DNA of 25,664 nt, taken from positions 1 through 25,664 of IMG/VR virus record IMGVR_UViG_3300020445_000062; one strand, given 5' to 3'. Below are positions 6,286 to 12,381 of this stretch, piece by piece. The position numbers and the translations under genes are program-made. How positions within the stretch are numbered: position 1 is the stretch's first letter; each line of letters begins with the position of its first letter. The notes under the pieces are model-generated. The model was not told the origin of the DNA. It worked only from the letters and a program-made list of their open reading frames with translations, and made no database searches. The DNA is from a virus.

Positions 6286-7020
6286 TTACCTAGCTAAAGC
6301 AAGTAATTTTTTGTTTTCCCTTGTCAGCATTGAGATGTCTACAGGTTCCTCGTCTGATTTATTTGCTAGAAGTGATAAGCCCCGATAACAAGGACATTCG
6401 CCTTCCCCCAAATCTAGACACCAAACAACCTCATCGGCTGTTAGATCATGCTCTCCTCTAAGAATATCCTTACAGACAGCTTGATAGGTCTTATTTTGCG
6501 GCCAGTCTTTTGTTTTTGCTAATTCATCCCAGGTCTTTTTAGGTGATAACAAACGTTCATGAGCAATTTTATTAAATGTACGCTCTAAGGAATGACCATA
6601 TTTGGAACAGATCTCATCAGTTAATTCTCCAACCTTTAAATACTCTTCCCTTATAGGTTGCTCACCAACAAACATAGTGAATATATCCCCAGCAGTTGCA
6701 ACGTTGCCATCATGTGTGAGAAAGGGTTTTGCCTGTTGGAAACGTTTTCTTGTTACTTCTTTAGTAATGAATTTAAAACCGTTAGGACCTTCTTCTTGAA
6801 TATCTTTCATTAATTGGCGTAACCCTATATAAAAAGCAGATTTAGCATCTAATAAACCTCTTTCTAAATACGCACATTGACTATTAAAGATATTTACTTT
6901 TCTGCATTGGCCGTAGTGATGAATATCTTGCTGGCTTAATCCGTTAGCTTCACGCCAAAACTTAAAACCTTTTCCAAGTTCTATTGCAAATTCTGATACT
7001 GGTTCGTTATGAGCAGCCAT
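6286..7020 (-). CDS. XRE-like HTH protein, candidate lysogeny repressor
   Basis: 244 residues. The N-terminal 60 form an XRE/Cro-type HTH: LGKGFKFWREANGLSQQDIHHY, then a longer turn and FNSQCAYLERGLLDAK, where S-Q and Y-L-E-R-G match the usual positions. The remainder has no S24 peptidase Ser/Lys pair that I can find, so it would not self-cleave as lambda CI does; induction must work another way. The C-terminal part (about 160-244) may be an oligomerisation or effector domain. A very strong ribosome site (GGGAGG) precedes the ATG. The gene is divergent from the replication operon and is bracketed by TAGCGG(A/T)GT copies, consistent with autoregulation. The repressor role is inferred from fold and place. 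Confidence 0.65.
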   Translation of the reverse strand: MAAHNEPVSEFAIELGKGFKFWREANGLSQQDIHHYGQCRKVNIFNSQCAYLERGLLDAKSAFYIGLRQLMKDIQEEGPNGFKFITKEVTRKRFQQAKPFLTHDGNVATAGDIFTMFVGEQPIREEYLKVGELTDEICSKYGHSLERTFNKIAHERLLSPKKTWDELAKTKDWPQNKTYQAVCKDILRGEHDLTADEVVWCLDLGEGECPCYRGLSLLANKSDEEPVDISMLTRENKKLLALAR

Positions 7021-7050
7021 AACCTCCCGTTAAATGGTATGAGCTGAATA

Positions 7051-7104
7051 TAGCGGAGTTTACTCTGATTGGAATAGCAGAAGAGTACTCAAAGAGTATT
7101 CCTA
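7051..7104 (-). promoter_or_regulatory. Operator-like sites upstream of the repressor gene
   Basis: TAGCGGAGT at 7051-7059 repeats the elements at 6225 and 6269. Next to it, the palindrome GAGTACTC (7085-7092) lies inside a nearly concentric inverted repeat GGAATA (7071-7076)/TATTCC (7099-7104). All are within 85 bp of the repressor ATG, so both autoregulation and control of an upstream promoter are plausible. Confidence 0.45.
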
Positions 7105-7129
7105 GACACCCTAGATATTCTATTGTGAG

Positions 7130-7291
7130 TTAATACTTATTAGGCTGATACTGGTTTAATTGCTTTCTTAAGCGTTGATTTTCTGTGAGGACCTCAGACA
7201 ATAATTCAAAAGGATCGCTGCAATAACTTAGTTCTTTGCGTAAATCAAGATAATTAGATTTACTGTTTTTTGCCTCGGTGGTCGGGGTCAT
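7130..7291 (-). CDS. Possible small protein upstream of the repressor
   Basis: A short reading frame starts at ATG 7291 (MTPTTEAKNSKSNYLDLRKE...) and contains a helical ELLSEVLTENQRLRKQL segment resembling a short leucine-zipper-like coiled coil. I read about 53 codons; the exact stop near 7130 is my least certain coordinate because it depends on a few bases. Codon use and the amphipathic helix look real, and it would be the first gene in front of the repressor. No family recognised. Confidence 0.4.
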   Translation of the reverse strand: MTPTTEAKNSKSNYLDLRKELSYCSDPFELLSEVLTENQRLRKQLNQYQPNKY

Positions 7292-7312
7292 AAGGCCTCG
7301 CTCTTTGGGTCA
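7285..7312 (+). repeat. Paired GGGTCAT repeats, 22 bp apart
   Basis: GGGTCAT at 7285-7291 and 7307-7313, embedded in a 12-bp near-repeat, two helical turns apart; another GGGTCA is at 7472-7477 and the complementary GACCCA at 7441-7446 and 7451-7456. Likely part of the same protein-binding cluster as the phased CCCA boxes. Confidence 0.4.
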
Positions 7313-7366
7313 TACGGTTATGTTAACAAATAATAAGAGTTTGGCAATATTGCTATTTGAGTGGGC

Positions 7367-7395
7367 TTGACAGCCTTACCCACGGTGGGCATTAT
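7367..7395 (+). promoter_or_regulatory. Promoter of the replication operon with embedded operator
   Basis: Perfect -35 TTGACA (7367-7372), 17-bp spacer and -10 CATTAT (7390-7395). The spacer ends in the inverted repeat CCCAC-G-GTGGG (7379-7389), directly against the -10 box, where a bound repressor would block polymerase. Transcription would start near 7402, which excludes the TTG at 7357 as a start codon and points to ATG 7429 for the first gene. Confidence 0.65.
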
Positions 7396-7456
7396 GCGGG
7401 CGTAGCACTACCCATAGCGCACCCATCTATGCCCAAAGAAGACCCAGCTAGACCCA
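7379..7456 (+). repeat. Helically phased CCCA boxes (iteron-like)
   Basis: CCCA occurs at 7379, 7411, 7422, 7432, 7443 and 7453. The last five are spaced 11, 10, 11, 10 bp, i.e. 10.5 bp, the helical repeat of B-DNA, and the first is about three turns upstream. The boxes fall in different codon phases (CCC-A and xxC-CCA alternate), so protein coding does not explain them. They straddle the start of a replication-protein-like gene, recalling origin iterons inside lambda O, or a phased activator/repressor array. Confidence 0.55.
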
Positions 7457-8088
7457 CTGATGACAGATTAAGGGTCAAGATTGAGCCATCAATTTACAAA
7501 AAAATCAGTAATCAAATGCCCGAACATCAGAAGGGCAGGCCGCTTTCATTTATTGTCAATGATCTACTCTATGCCTACTTCAAAAAAGAGGTTGACAGTA
7601 GCAATAAAATAAGCGGACACCCTGGCCGCTTTTCATATTCTAATTCTTCTAATTCTTTTGAAGAGAGTGTGAGAGAAACTTTTCTTAAGCCTCCTGTGGA
7701 TGTAGATCATTTGGATAAAGCTTTAATGCATCCGATTGATGTCATGAAATGGCAGGATGAGCAAGGAATGAAAGCTAAGAACGAATCACCCGCTTTTTTA
7801 CAGTTTTGGGATGTATATCAAACCGCTCCAAATAAGGCCAGCAACCAATCTAAGAAAAAAGCCGTTCTTGCTTGGAAAGAAGCTTTAAAGAAACAAAAAC
7901 CTCACTTACTCATAGAAGCCGCTAGGAGAGCCGTTGAAGATCAGGTAAGCAAAACTGCCAAGGATGAATGGTCTGCGCCCTTTCCAGACGCTTACAGATG
8001 GCTTAGAGATGAATGTTTCACTGTTCATTTAGAGGCACATATTACGGCTGAGCAACCTAAAGTAATTCCTGGTCAGACTGTCCTATGA
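7429..8088 (+). CDS. Replication-associated protein, O-like
   Basis: 219 residues from ATG 7429; the frame is open to TTG 7357, but the promoter at 7367-7395 lies within that extension. N-terminal part: DRLRVKIEPSIYKKI then GRPLSFIVNDLLYAYF, a ribbon-helix-helix-like DNA-binding pattern. C-terminal part: FLQFWDVYQTAPNKASNQSKKKAVLAWKEALKK... FPDAYRWLRDE, the F/W-x-x-Y-P-x-K...A...W...L...P-x-x-WL-x-x-E signature common at the C-terminus of phage replication initiators and helicase-loading proteins. It probably binds the phased repeats at its own 5' end and recruits the host replisome; no polymerase or helicase gene is present in the window. First gene of the plus operon, 4-bp overlap with the next. 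Confidence 0.6.
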   Translation: MPKEDPARPTDDRLRVKIEPSIYKKISNQMPEHQKGRPLSFIVNDLLYAYFKKEVDSSNKISGHPGRFSYSNSSNSFEESVRETFLKPPVDVDHLDKALMHPIDVMKWQDEQGMKAKNESPAFLQFWDVYQTAPNKASNQSKKKAVLAWKEALKKQKPHLLIEAARRAVEDQVSKTAKDEWSAPFPDAYRWLRDECFTVHLEAHITAEQPKVIPGQTVL

Positions 8089-8417
8089 AACTTTACGCAC
8101 CTGATCTAGCTAATAGCTACGTGTGGCCAATGGTTGCCAAAAATGCAAGAGCTGGGGAGCAGACCACTTTCCAACTAACCAGCGACCCAACCCCAAAAAT
8201 GTGGGAAGAAAGAGGCTATGTACTAGCAGGCCCTTGTCAATCTGGGATGTATGACGAATCTGGATTTTATTGCACTTTTAGGCCTGGAGTTGATGGCAAA
8301 TTCCCAGGTAAGTACTACCGAGTCCTACAGGATAAATACGCCGACAAGGTAAAACAGGATTACGAAAAAGAAAAAATCGAGCGTAGGTATCCCGCAAGGA
8401 ATGGAGCGATTATATGA
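8085..8417 (+). CDS. Hypothetical protein in replication operon
   Basis: 110 residues, with a GDE-poor but aromatic-rich core (MWEERGYVLAGPCQSGMYDESGFYCTF) and a charged helical C-terminus (DKYADKVKQDYEKEKIERRY). No membrane segment, zinc motif or known family. The ATG overlaps the replication gene stop (ATGA), and its own stop overlaps the next start by 4 bp, so it is translated as part of the operon. Confidence 0.65.
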   Translation: MKLYAPDLANSYVWPMVAKNARAGEQTTFQLTSDPTPKMWEERGYVLAGPCQSGMYDESGFYCTFRPGVDGKFPGKYYRVLQDKYADKVKQDYEKEKIERRYPARNGAII

Positions 8418-8767
8418 AAAATCGTCTTCAGAGAGTTTCCACAGAAGAAGGCGCGGCAGAAATTCTTCAGCGCTTAGTTGATTCTGGGAAATGCACTGTG
8501 GAAAACTTTGATAAGCCTTCTAATCACTGGCAAGAAAACTTTGATTTTGCTTCAAAGCATTACCCAGAAATTAAACACCCTGTTTATAAAAATCTTTTAC
8601 GTGAACAAAACAAAACTAGAGATTCCACAGAAGTTGATTCCAGATCCGACTCTGGAGTTTTACCCGAACATACACCGCTACTTCTGCCTCAAGAGGAAAG
8701 CGTATGTGCCAACATCAGTGAGCCAAGTCGTGAAGAAGAGCGACTTCTTAGCCAACGCCCGTTTTGA
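8414..8767 (+). CDS. Hypothetical protein overlapping the nuclease gene
   Basis: 117 residues. Residues 1-70 look genuinely coded (EEGAAEILQRLVDSGKCTVENFDKPS, then YPEIKHPVYKNLLREQ). The last 45 (DSRSDSGVLPEHTPLLL... SREEERLLSQRPF) read like an out-of-frame shadow of the nuclease domain encoded in the +1 frame below. Either this is a true gene with a long 3' overlap, or the two frames are one protein joined by a +1 frameshift. ATG start with ATGA overlap on the upstream gene. Confidence 0.55.
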   Translation: MKNRLQRVSTEEGAAEILQRLVDSGKCTVENFDKPSNHWQENFDFASKHYPEIKHPVYKNLLREQNKTRDSTEVDSRSDSGVLPEHTPLLLPQEESVCANISEPSREEERLLSQRPF

Positions 8768-9248
8768 TGAACACAGAAAAAGGGGCAATGAATTTCATGA
8801 AGCCGTTGCTCAATGGTGGAATACTGGCAAGGCTGGAAGCTCTAAAGATTATCAAGATTGGATTGATACCTTTATCAATTACAAGAACTTGAAAGATTGG
8901 GAGCCAATGGCTGTGGAATACGCTCTAATAGATCGGCGTTATAACATCGCTGGCACTTTAGATCTTCTTTTAAAAAACAAAGAAACTGGACGGATTGCAT
9001 TATGTGATTACAAGACGCAAAAAGACCCTGGGGAAAAAGGGAAGATCAGGAAGGTAAATCATAGAGCACAACTAGGAGGCTACTTATCTCTCCTATGGCA
9101 ACGTTATCCACAGATTCCCGTTCACACTTGCCGCATTTATTACGTCACATCTAAGCAGGTTGTATCTGATGAATATGACCCGACTGATTGTATGACCTCT
9201 TATGAGGCAGCTCGTTCACTTTACTTTGAAAAATTACCCCCTTTCTAA
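8601..9248 (+). CDS. RecB-like PD-(D/E)XK exonuclease
   Basis: 215 residues from GTG 8601; the open frame reaches ATG 8478, but its first 40 residues look like shadow coding. Nuclease motifs: RGNEFHEAV (catalytic-site His, about 75-83 of this start), GTLDLLL (Asp), ALCDYKTQK (the D-x-K core) and RAQLGGYLSL (motif QxxxY), as in Cas4/AddB/RecB-type nucleases. The N-terminal FYPNIHRYF...YVPTSVSQVV is the substrate-side segment seen in cyanophage relatives. Likely resects dsDNA ends to feed the Sak3-type annealase at 5261-5932. TTG 8634 is an alternative start; neither has a clear ribosome site. The stop overlaps the next ATG (TAATG). Confidence 0.8.
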   Translation: MNKTKLEIPQKLIPDPTLEFYPNIHRYFCLKRKAYVPTSVSQVVKKSDFLANARFDEHRKRGNEFHEAVAQWWNTGKAGSSKDYQDWIDTFINYKNLKDWEPMAVEYALIDRRYNIAGTLDLLLKNKETGRIALCDYKTQKDPGEKGKIRKVNHRAQLGGYLSLLWQRYPQIPVHTCRIYYVTSKQVVSDEYDPTDCMTSYEAARSLYFEKLPPF

Positions 9249-9580
9249 TGACTTACTACAACACAACAGACCAAACAGGTGAAGAGCTACAAACGTCTCA
9301 CCAAAAAACCAAGAAACAAGATGAGTTAATTTATGAATATTTTCTCTCTTCTGAAGAGCCTTTAAGTCCTTCAATGGTTCTCAATAATCTAAATTTAACT
9401 TGCCCTATTACATCAGTAAGAAGAGCTATTACCAACCTCACTAAAGATGGATTAATAGAAAAAACTAACTCATACGTAACAGGTAGTTATGGCAAAAAAG
9501 AGCATCTGTGGAAATTAACAGAAGCATCTGAAGAAGTGCAGGTTTGCTTGTCTCTGTTTGCTACGGCTGAGCAACCTTGA
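9248..9580 (+). CDS. Winged-helix DNA-binding protein
   Basis: 110 residues. The central 70 form a winged HTH: QDELIYEYFLSSEEPLSPSMVL (helix 1-2), TSVRRAITNLTKDGLIEKT (recognition helix and start of wing), then a YGKKEHLWKLT beta strand, a pattern like MarR/replication-relaxase-type domains. It may regulate the operon or take part in replication. The C-terminal FATAEQP is short and disordered. Translation probably couples to the nuclease through TAATG. The fold is well supported by pattern; target unknown. Confidence 0.65.
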   Translation: MTYYNTTDQTGEELQTSHQKTKKQDELIYEYFLSSEEPLSPSMVLNNLNLTCPITSVRRAITNLTKDGLIEKTNSYVTGSYGKKEHLWKLTEASEEVQVCLSLFATAEQP

Positions 9581-9621
9581 CAAGTAATGAATATGTCTTT
9601 TAATTCACCTATGGAGGGTTT

Positions 9622-9987
9622 ATGAAATGTCAGAATTTAGAAAAACAATCTTCGTATGGATACCGCTCTGTACTTGCCTTGTTATTAGTTCTTCCCTTTT
9701 ATCTACTGAGCTTCCCCCTTTACCTGATTATGTCTATCTTCCATCGCATCCTGTCGCTATTGGTGAGCAACCGTAGTAAAGATGTTAGGGAGCCAATGAC
9801 TTTTACTAAGGCCCCTGACATACCTAAAAAAAAAGTGCCTGATGATGAATGGAACGATCTATTTATTAATGACTCTGAGGCGTGGACTGTCCTACTAGAA
9901 AACCCTCAAACACTCGGTCTAATGCGTATGCATTTAGATCATTGCCTTGATTACGATGTATCTCCTAATGACAGACAATACGAATGA
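9622..9987 (+). CDS. Small membrane-anchored protein
   Basis: 121 residues. Residues 14-48 form one long or two closely packed hydrophobic segments (SVLALLLVLPFYLLSFPLYL then IMSIFHRILSLLV); the rest is acidic and cytosolic or periplasmic (DDEWNDLFINDSEAWTVLLENP). Strong ribosome site GGAGGG upstream of ATG 9622. A phage membrane protein expressed with replication genes could anchor replication or alter the host envelope; no family recognised. Confidence 0.6.
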   Translation: MKCQNLEKQSSYGYRSVLALLLVLPFYLLSFPLYLIMSIFHRILSLLVSNRSKDVREPMTFTKAPDIPKKKVPDDEWNDLFINDSEAWTVLLENPQTLGLMRMHLDHCLDYDVSPNDRQYE

Positions 9988-10330
9988 AGAAAGGTTTCCT
10001 AACCCACCTCAAAGGTTAGTAAAAGAAATCTTTGCAGCTCAGCAAATCATTAAAGACCAGCAAGAGTATGTCCACAGTTTGAAAAGGGAATTAGATAAAC
10101 ATCTAAGAGTAGGAACTATTACAGACAAAATGATTGTTGACGGTGTTTCATGTGTTAGATGTGAAAGAAAAGGGAAATATATTTATTCAGAATTAGCTGA
10201 TCAATACGCATTGAAATTAAAACAAGACTTAGAGGATCGCTTACAGAAAGAAAGGGAAGACGGAATAGCTGTGCAAGGTGACTCTACTTTTTATTGGACT
10301 GTTAAGGAGACTAGGCTCCATGACACGTAG
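9968..10330 (+). CDS. Hypothetical protein with CxxC
   Basis: 120 residues from ATG 9968 (MTDNTNEERF), chosen over the upstream in-frame ATG 9947 because it overlaps the previous gene less. A long coiled-coil-like helix (QIIKDQQEYVHSLKRELDKHL) is followed by a pair of cysteines in SCVRCERKGKYIY and a charged helix. The single CxxC could hold metal only as a dimer. Similar short proteins occur in marine cyanophages, but I know no function. Confidence 0.6.
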   Translation: MTDNTNEERFPNPPQRLVKEIFAAQQIIKDQQEYVHSLKRELDKHLRVGTITDKMIVDGVSCVRCERKGKYIYSELADQYALKLKQDLEDRLQKEREDGIAVQGDSTFYWTVKETRLHDT

Positions 10331-10481
10331 ACAAAGAGCGCTAGCAGAAGAAGAAACTCCTTTAGGTATCAATATGATTCCCGCTCTAGCTAAAACAACA
10401 CAAGAAAAAATTGACAATGCTGAGAAACGCATTGAAGAGCTGCAACTACTTATTAAACATTGGAGAAAACAAAATGGATAA
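10320..10481 (+). CDS. Short coiled-coil protein
   Basis: 53 residues from ATG 10320 (MTRRQRALAEEETPLG), chosen because the upstream in-frame start would lie deep in the previous gene. The C-terminal half is a strong coiled coil (TQEKIDNAEKRIEELQLLIKH). Overlaps the previous gene by 11 bp and the next by 8 bp. Unknown function. Confidence 0.55.
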   Translation: MTRRQRALAEEETPLGINMIPALAKTTQEKIDNAEKRIEELQLLIKHWRKQNG

Positions 10482-10761
10482 ATATTTTAACCCCACTGAT
10501 TTCACTAAAATGAATCCCGATCACTCAATTAATCGTCAAAAAGAACTTGAGCAAAAAGCCAAAATTCAACTAGAGAATTATGTATTAAAAAAATTAATAG
10601 AGATTACATTAGAAAGACCTAAGAACAATGAAGCACACAAAAAACAAATCGAAGAATGCAAGGAAATTTTAGAATTACTGCCACCATGCCCTATAGATAA
10701 TGAAGAGTTAAAAGGACTTTTAGCCAAGAGTTATATCACTTATTCAGCGCTAAATCCATAA
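10474..10761 (+). CDS. Hypothetical helical protein
   Basis: 95 residues from ATG 10474, which has GGAG at the right distance (the frame extends to 10411 but without support). Almost entirely helical and charged (RQKELEQKAKIQLENYVLKKLIEITLE...), with a PPCP turn near 68-71. Overlaps its upstream neighbour by 8 bp and couples to the nuclease downstream by TAATG. No family recognised. Confidence 0.6.
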   Translation: MDKYFNPTDFTKMNPDHSINRQKELEQKAKIQLENYVLKKLIEITLERPKNNEAHKKQIEECKEILELLPPCPIDNEELKGLLAKSYITYSALNP

Positions 10762-11087
10762 TGAATAAGCATAAAAATAAAGGCGATAAGGCCGAACGTG
10801 AAGCCGCTGAGTTACTAACAGAAGTCACTGGCTACCAAGTAGAAAGACGCTTTGGAGCTGGTCAAGAAAAGGATAAAGGTGATCTAGTTGGTATTCCTAA
10901 TTGTGTTGTACAAGTGGCAAATTATAAAGACACTTCCAGGGCATGTTTAGTTAAACCAAGGGAGGCAGAAGAGCAAAGAAAAAATGCAGGCGTTGACCAT
11001 GCAATGACTATGGTTAGGTGGAGAGGTGGTAACTGGAGAGTTGTATTAACAGTAGAACAATACGCAAGGCTTATATGCCGTTGCTAG
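10761..11087 (+). CDS. Resolvase-like PD-(D/E)XK nuclease
   Basis: 108 residues. The pattern KGDKAEREAAELL (Glu in helix 1, about 7-19), then RRFGAGQEKDKGDLVGIP (Asp of the active site, about 41) and CVVQVANYKD (the E/Q-x-K-like strand, about 48-57) matches small phage Holliday-junction resolvase or VRR-like nucleases. It ends with an FxWR-like strand (MTMVRWRGGNWRVVL). Probably resolves branched replication or recombination intermediates before packaging. Last gene of the plus operon. The catalytic lysine is replaced by Asn in the Q-x-x-N strand, so activity needs confirmation. Confidence 0.65.
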   Translation: MNKHKNKGDKAEREAAELLTEVTGYQVERRFGAGQEKDKGDLVGIPNCVVQVANYKDTSRACLVKPREAEEQRKNAGVDHAMTMVRWRGGNWRVVLTVEQYARLICRC

Positions 11088-11095
11088 TCAAACAT

Positions 11096-11196
11096 GGCTG
11101 GGGATTAGATCGGTCATAGCAAAAACTGTGTTTCACTCCAGCTTTCAACCGCCCTGTCTTTACAACACACCCTAGGGTTCAGGCCCCCCAGCTTTT
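11096..11196 (+). other. Non-coding stretch with long-range inverted repeat, possible structured RNA or terminator
   Basis: The 110-bp gap after the plus operon holds GCTGGGG at 11097-11103 and CCCCAGC at 11186-11192, followed by TTTT. Inside are TGTGTT/AACACA and the palindrome CCCTAGGG. The stretch is GC-rich compared with its surroundings. It could be the 3' end of the operon mRNA folded into a multi-stem structure with a terminator-like end, or a small RNA. Confidence 0.35.
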
Positions 11197-11197
11197 A

Positions 11198-11401
11198 CTA
11201 TTGCGCCCCTTGAAATTGTATTTCCCAATCTTTAAGCGTTGACCATTCTAGAGATTGACCGTTTTCAAGATCTATAGAAATTGAATGATTAACAACATCA
11301 ACAGACACACCCTTTATATAAAATTCTGCGCCGTTGGGGTTAATTAATAGAGCACCTTTGAGGATGTTTATGTCAAAGGAATTGTTAGAGGAAATTTTCA
11401 T
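11198..11401 (-). CDS. Hypothetical small protein
   Basis: 67 residues from ATG 11401 (MKISSNNSFDIN). The frame continues upstream to a TTG, but that extension crosses a hairpin-plus-T terminator, so ATG 11401 is preferred. Alternating strands (GALLINPNGAEFYIKGVSVDVV, SISIDLENGQSLEW) suggest a small beta fold. Convergent with the plus operon. Similar short proteins occur in marine cyanophages; unknown function. Confidence 0.55.
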   Translation of the reverse strand: MKISSNNSFDINILKGALLINPNGAEFYIKGVSVDVVNHSISIDLENGQSLEWSTLKDWEIQFQGAQ

Positions 11402-11426
11402 AGTTATAAAAGCGAAGGAATAAAAA

Positions 11427-11444
11427 AGGCCCAATTAAGGGCCT
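11427..11444 (-). terminator. Rho-independent terminator
   Basis: On the minus strand AGGCCC-TTAATT-GGGCCT followed by TTTTT. Perfect 6-bp GC-rich stem, six-base loop and a T-run, located 7 bp after the stop of the 40-residue gene (11451-11573). Cyanobacteria use such terminators less than E. coli, so strength is uncertain. Confidence 0.7.
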
Positions 11445-11450
11445 AAGTGA

Positions 11451-11573
11451 TTAGGTCAATGCGAAGAATGCGATAGCTGTTAAAGAAGCAATTAACAGTG
11501 ATTGAAATTCCTCTTGACCGTTTTTGTAAGCTTGAAAGATTTCAGCTTTGTTAGTCCGAGTTGTGATTTTCAT
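11451..11573 (-). CDS. Small membrane protein (40 residues)
   Basis: Reads MKITTRTNKAEIFQAY then KNGQEEFQ and a C-terminal hydrophobic segment (SLLIASLTAIAFFALT). ATG 11573; TAA at 11451-11453. The N-terminus resembles small proteins common in picocyanobacteria and their phages (recall, not a search). It is followed by a terminator and preceded by about 100 bp of AT-rich DNA with a possible TATATT -10, so it is probably an independent transcript. No chlorophyll-binding Hli motif. Function unknown. Confidence 0.6.
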   Translation of the reverse strand: MKITTRTNKAEIFQAYKNGQEEFQSLLIASLTAIAFFALT

Positions 11574-11677
11574 TAGATAAATCGTGTGAAACAAATCAGG
11601 AATCTCTCCCTGACCTCTTCAATATATATCTAGTTCCTTGTGGGGTGTACTCTGCTACGTCCTAATATTAACAATCC

Positions 11678-11899
11678 TTAACGTTTCCCGCCTTGAGACC
11701 AAACAGAGAACCAATCAGCACGACTATCTAGAATCATTGGATCAGCCTTTTCTATTGCGTCCTGTAGCCATGTGAGAGCTGCATTGTGGTATGGATCGTC
11801 TGAATCATAGAACTCAAAAAATTCACGGATTGACAAGGGATGTCTTACAGGTTCCACGTTTAAACGATATGGGGCCATATTGGTATTAGTAAGCATCAT
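11678..11899 (-). CDS. Hypothetical small protein
   Basis: 73 residues from ATG 11899 (MMLTNTNMAPYRL); TTG 11908 and ATG 11878 are alternatives. Features: SIREFFEFYDSDDPYHNAALTWL then ADWFSVWSQGG, acidic and aromatic. It starts only 3 bp from the divergent 56-residue gene, so if both are real, ATG 11878 may be the true start or the two promoters overlap the genes. Unknown function. Confidence 0.5.
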   Translation of the reverse strand: MMLTNTNMAPYRLNVEPVRHPLSIREFFEFYDSDDPYHNAALTWLQDAIEKADPMILDSRADWFSVWSQGGKR

Positions 11900-11902
11900 A
11901 AA

Positions 11903-12073
11903 ATGCAAAACCCTTTCGTCTATAGAAGTCCTCGGCTAACAGAAACGGATTTTAAACGCTATTACTTGATGGGTCTCCCAAATAAGCAACTAGAGCAAAT
12001 ACTGGGTAGACGTCTGCACGTCAAGAAAAAGACGTTAGTAGAACTAATTCTAGAGTCAGGAGTCGTCTTTTAA
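11903..12073 (+). CDS. Small HTH-like protein (56 residues)
   Basis: MQNPFVYRSPRLTETDFKRY then YLMGLPNKQLEQILGRRL and KKKTLVELILESG. The segment from residue 15 to 50 looks like a basic helix-turn-helix (T-E-x-D ... N-K-Q-L-E-x-I-L-G-R). ATG 11903, TAA 12071-12073. Its 3' end overlaps the convergent 57-residue gene by 18 bp. No family recognised; a small regulator is plausible. Confidence 0.5.
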   Translation: MQNPFVYRSPRLTETDFKRYYLMGLPNKQLEQILGRRLHVKKKTLVELILESGVVF

Positions 12074-12229
12074 ATCATCTAATAGGTCGTCTGCCATTTC
12101 TTCCAGCCCATCATAATTGTTATACATCGGATGTTCTTTCCTATGCCTACCAGATAGAACTAAAAGCTGTTCCATCCTCAATAATTTTGCTTTTAACATT
12201 TCTAATTTTGCCTTTTCAGATTCTCTCAT
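12056..12229 (-). CDS. Small charged protein (57 residues)
   Basis: MRESEKAKLEMLKAKLLRME then QLLVLSGRHRKEHP and an acidic end (GLEEMADDLLDDLKDDS). N-terminal amphipathic helix or short coiled coil. Downstream partner of the 51-residue membrane protein through an ATGA overlap (12226-12229). Probably part of a three-gene minus cassette (12546 to 12056). Confidence 0.55.
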   Translation of the reverse strand: MRESEKAKLEMLKAKLLRMEQLLVLSGRHRKEHPMYNNYDGLEEMADDLLDDLKDDS

Positions 12230-12381
12230 GTGTCAGTGTCTGTCTGCTTTGGTTTAAGTTTTGCAATTGAATCCACTATCAAAGCCACTAAAGTATTCTG
12301 TTTAAGCTTTGACGCACCAATTAACTCACTAATCAGGGCGAAGGCGGCCCAAAAAATAGGATTGGATAGTAGATCTTGCAT
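12226..12381 (-). CDS. Small membrane protein, conserved in cyanophages
   Basis: 51 residues: MQDLLSNPIFWAAFALISEL, then IGASKLKQNTLVALIVDSIAKL and a polar tail. The NP-x-FW-x-A-x-A-x-x-SE-x-IG pattern with a following SKLK-x-N is one that I recognise from small membrane proteins near lysis/structural genes of marine cyanophages (recall). Two hydrophobic stretches around a polar turn, so a holin-like or envelope protein is possible. The ATG directly follows the stop of the upstream 54-residue gene. Confidence 0.6.
   Translation of the reverse strand: MQDLLSNPIFWAAFALISELIGASKLKQNTLVALIVDSIAKLKPKQTDTDT

Noticed and set aside
7357-7428. TTG 7357 as the start of the replication-protein gene
   Set aside because: The promoter (7367-7395) and its predicted start site lie downstream of this codon; ATG 7429 fits better.
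11402-11434. N-terminal extension MGLFYSFAF of the 67-residue protein
   Set aside because: The extension is the T-run and right stem of the terminator at 11427-11444; ATG 11401 is the better start.
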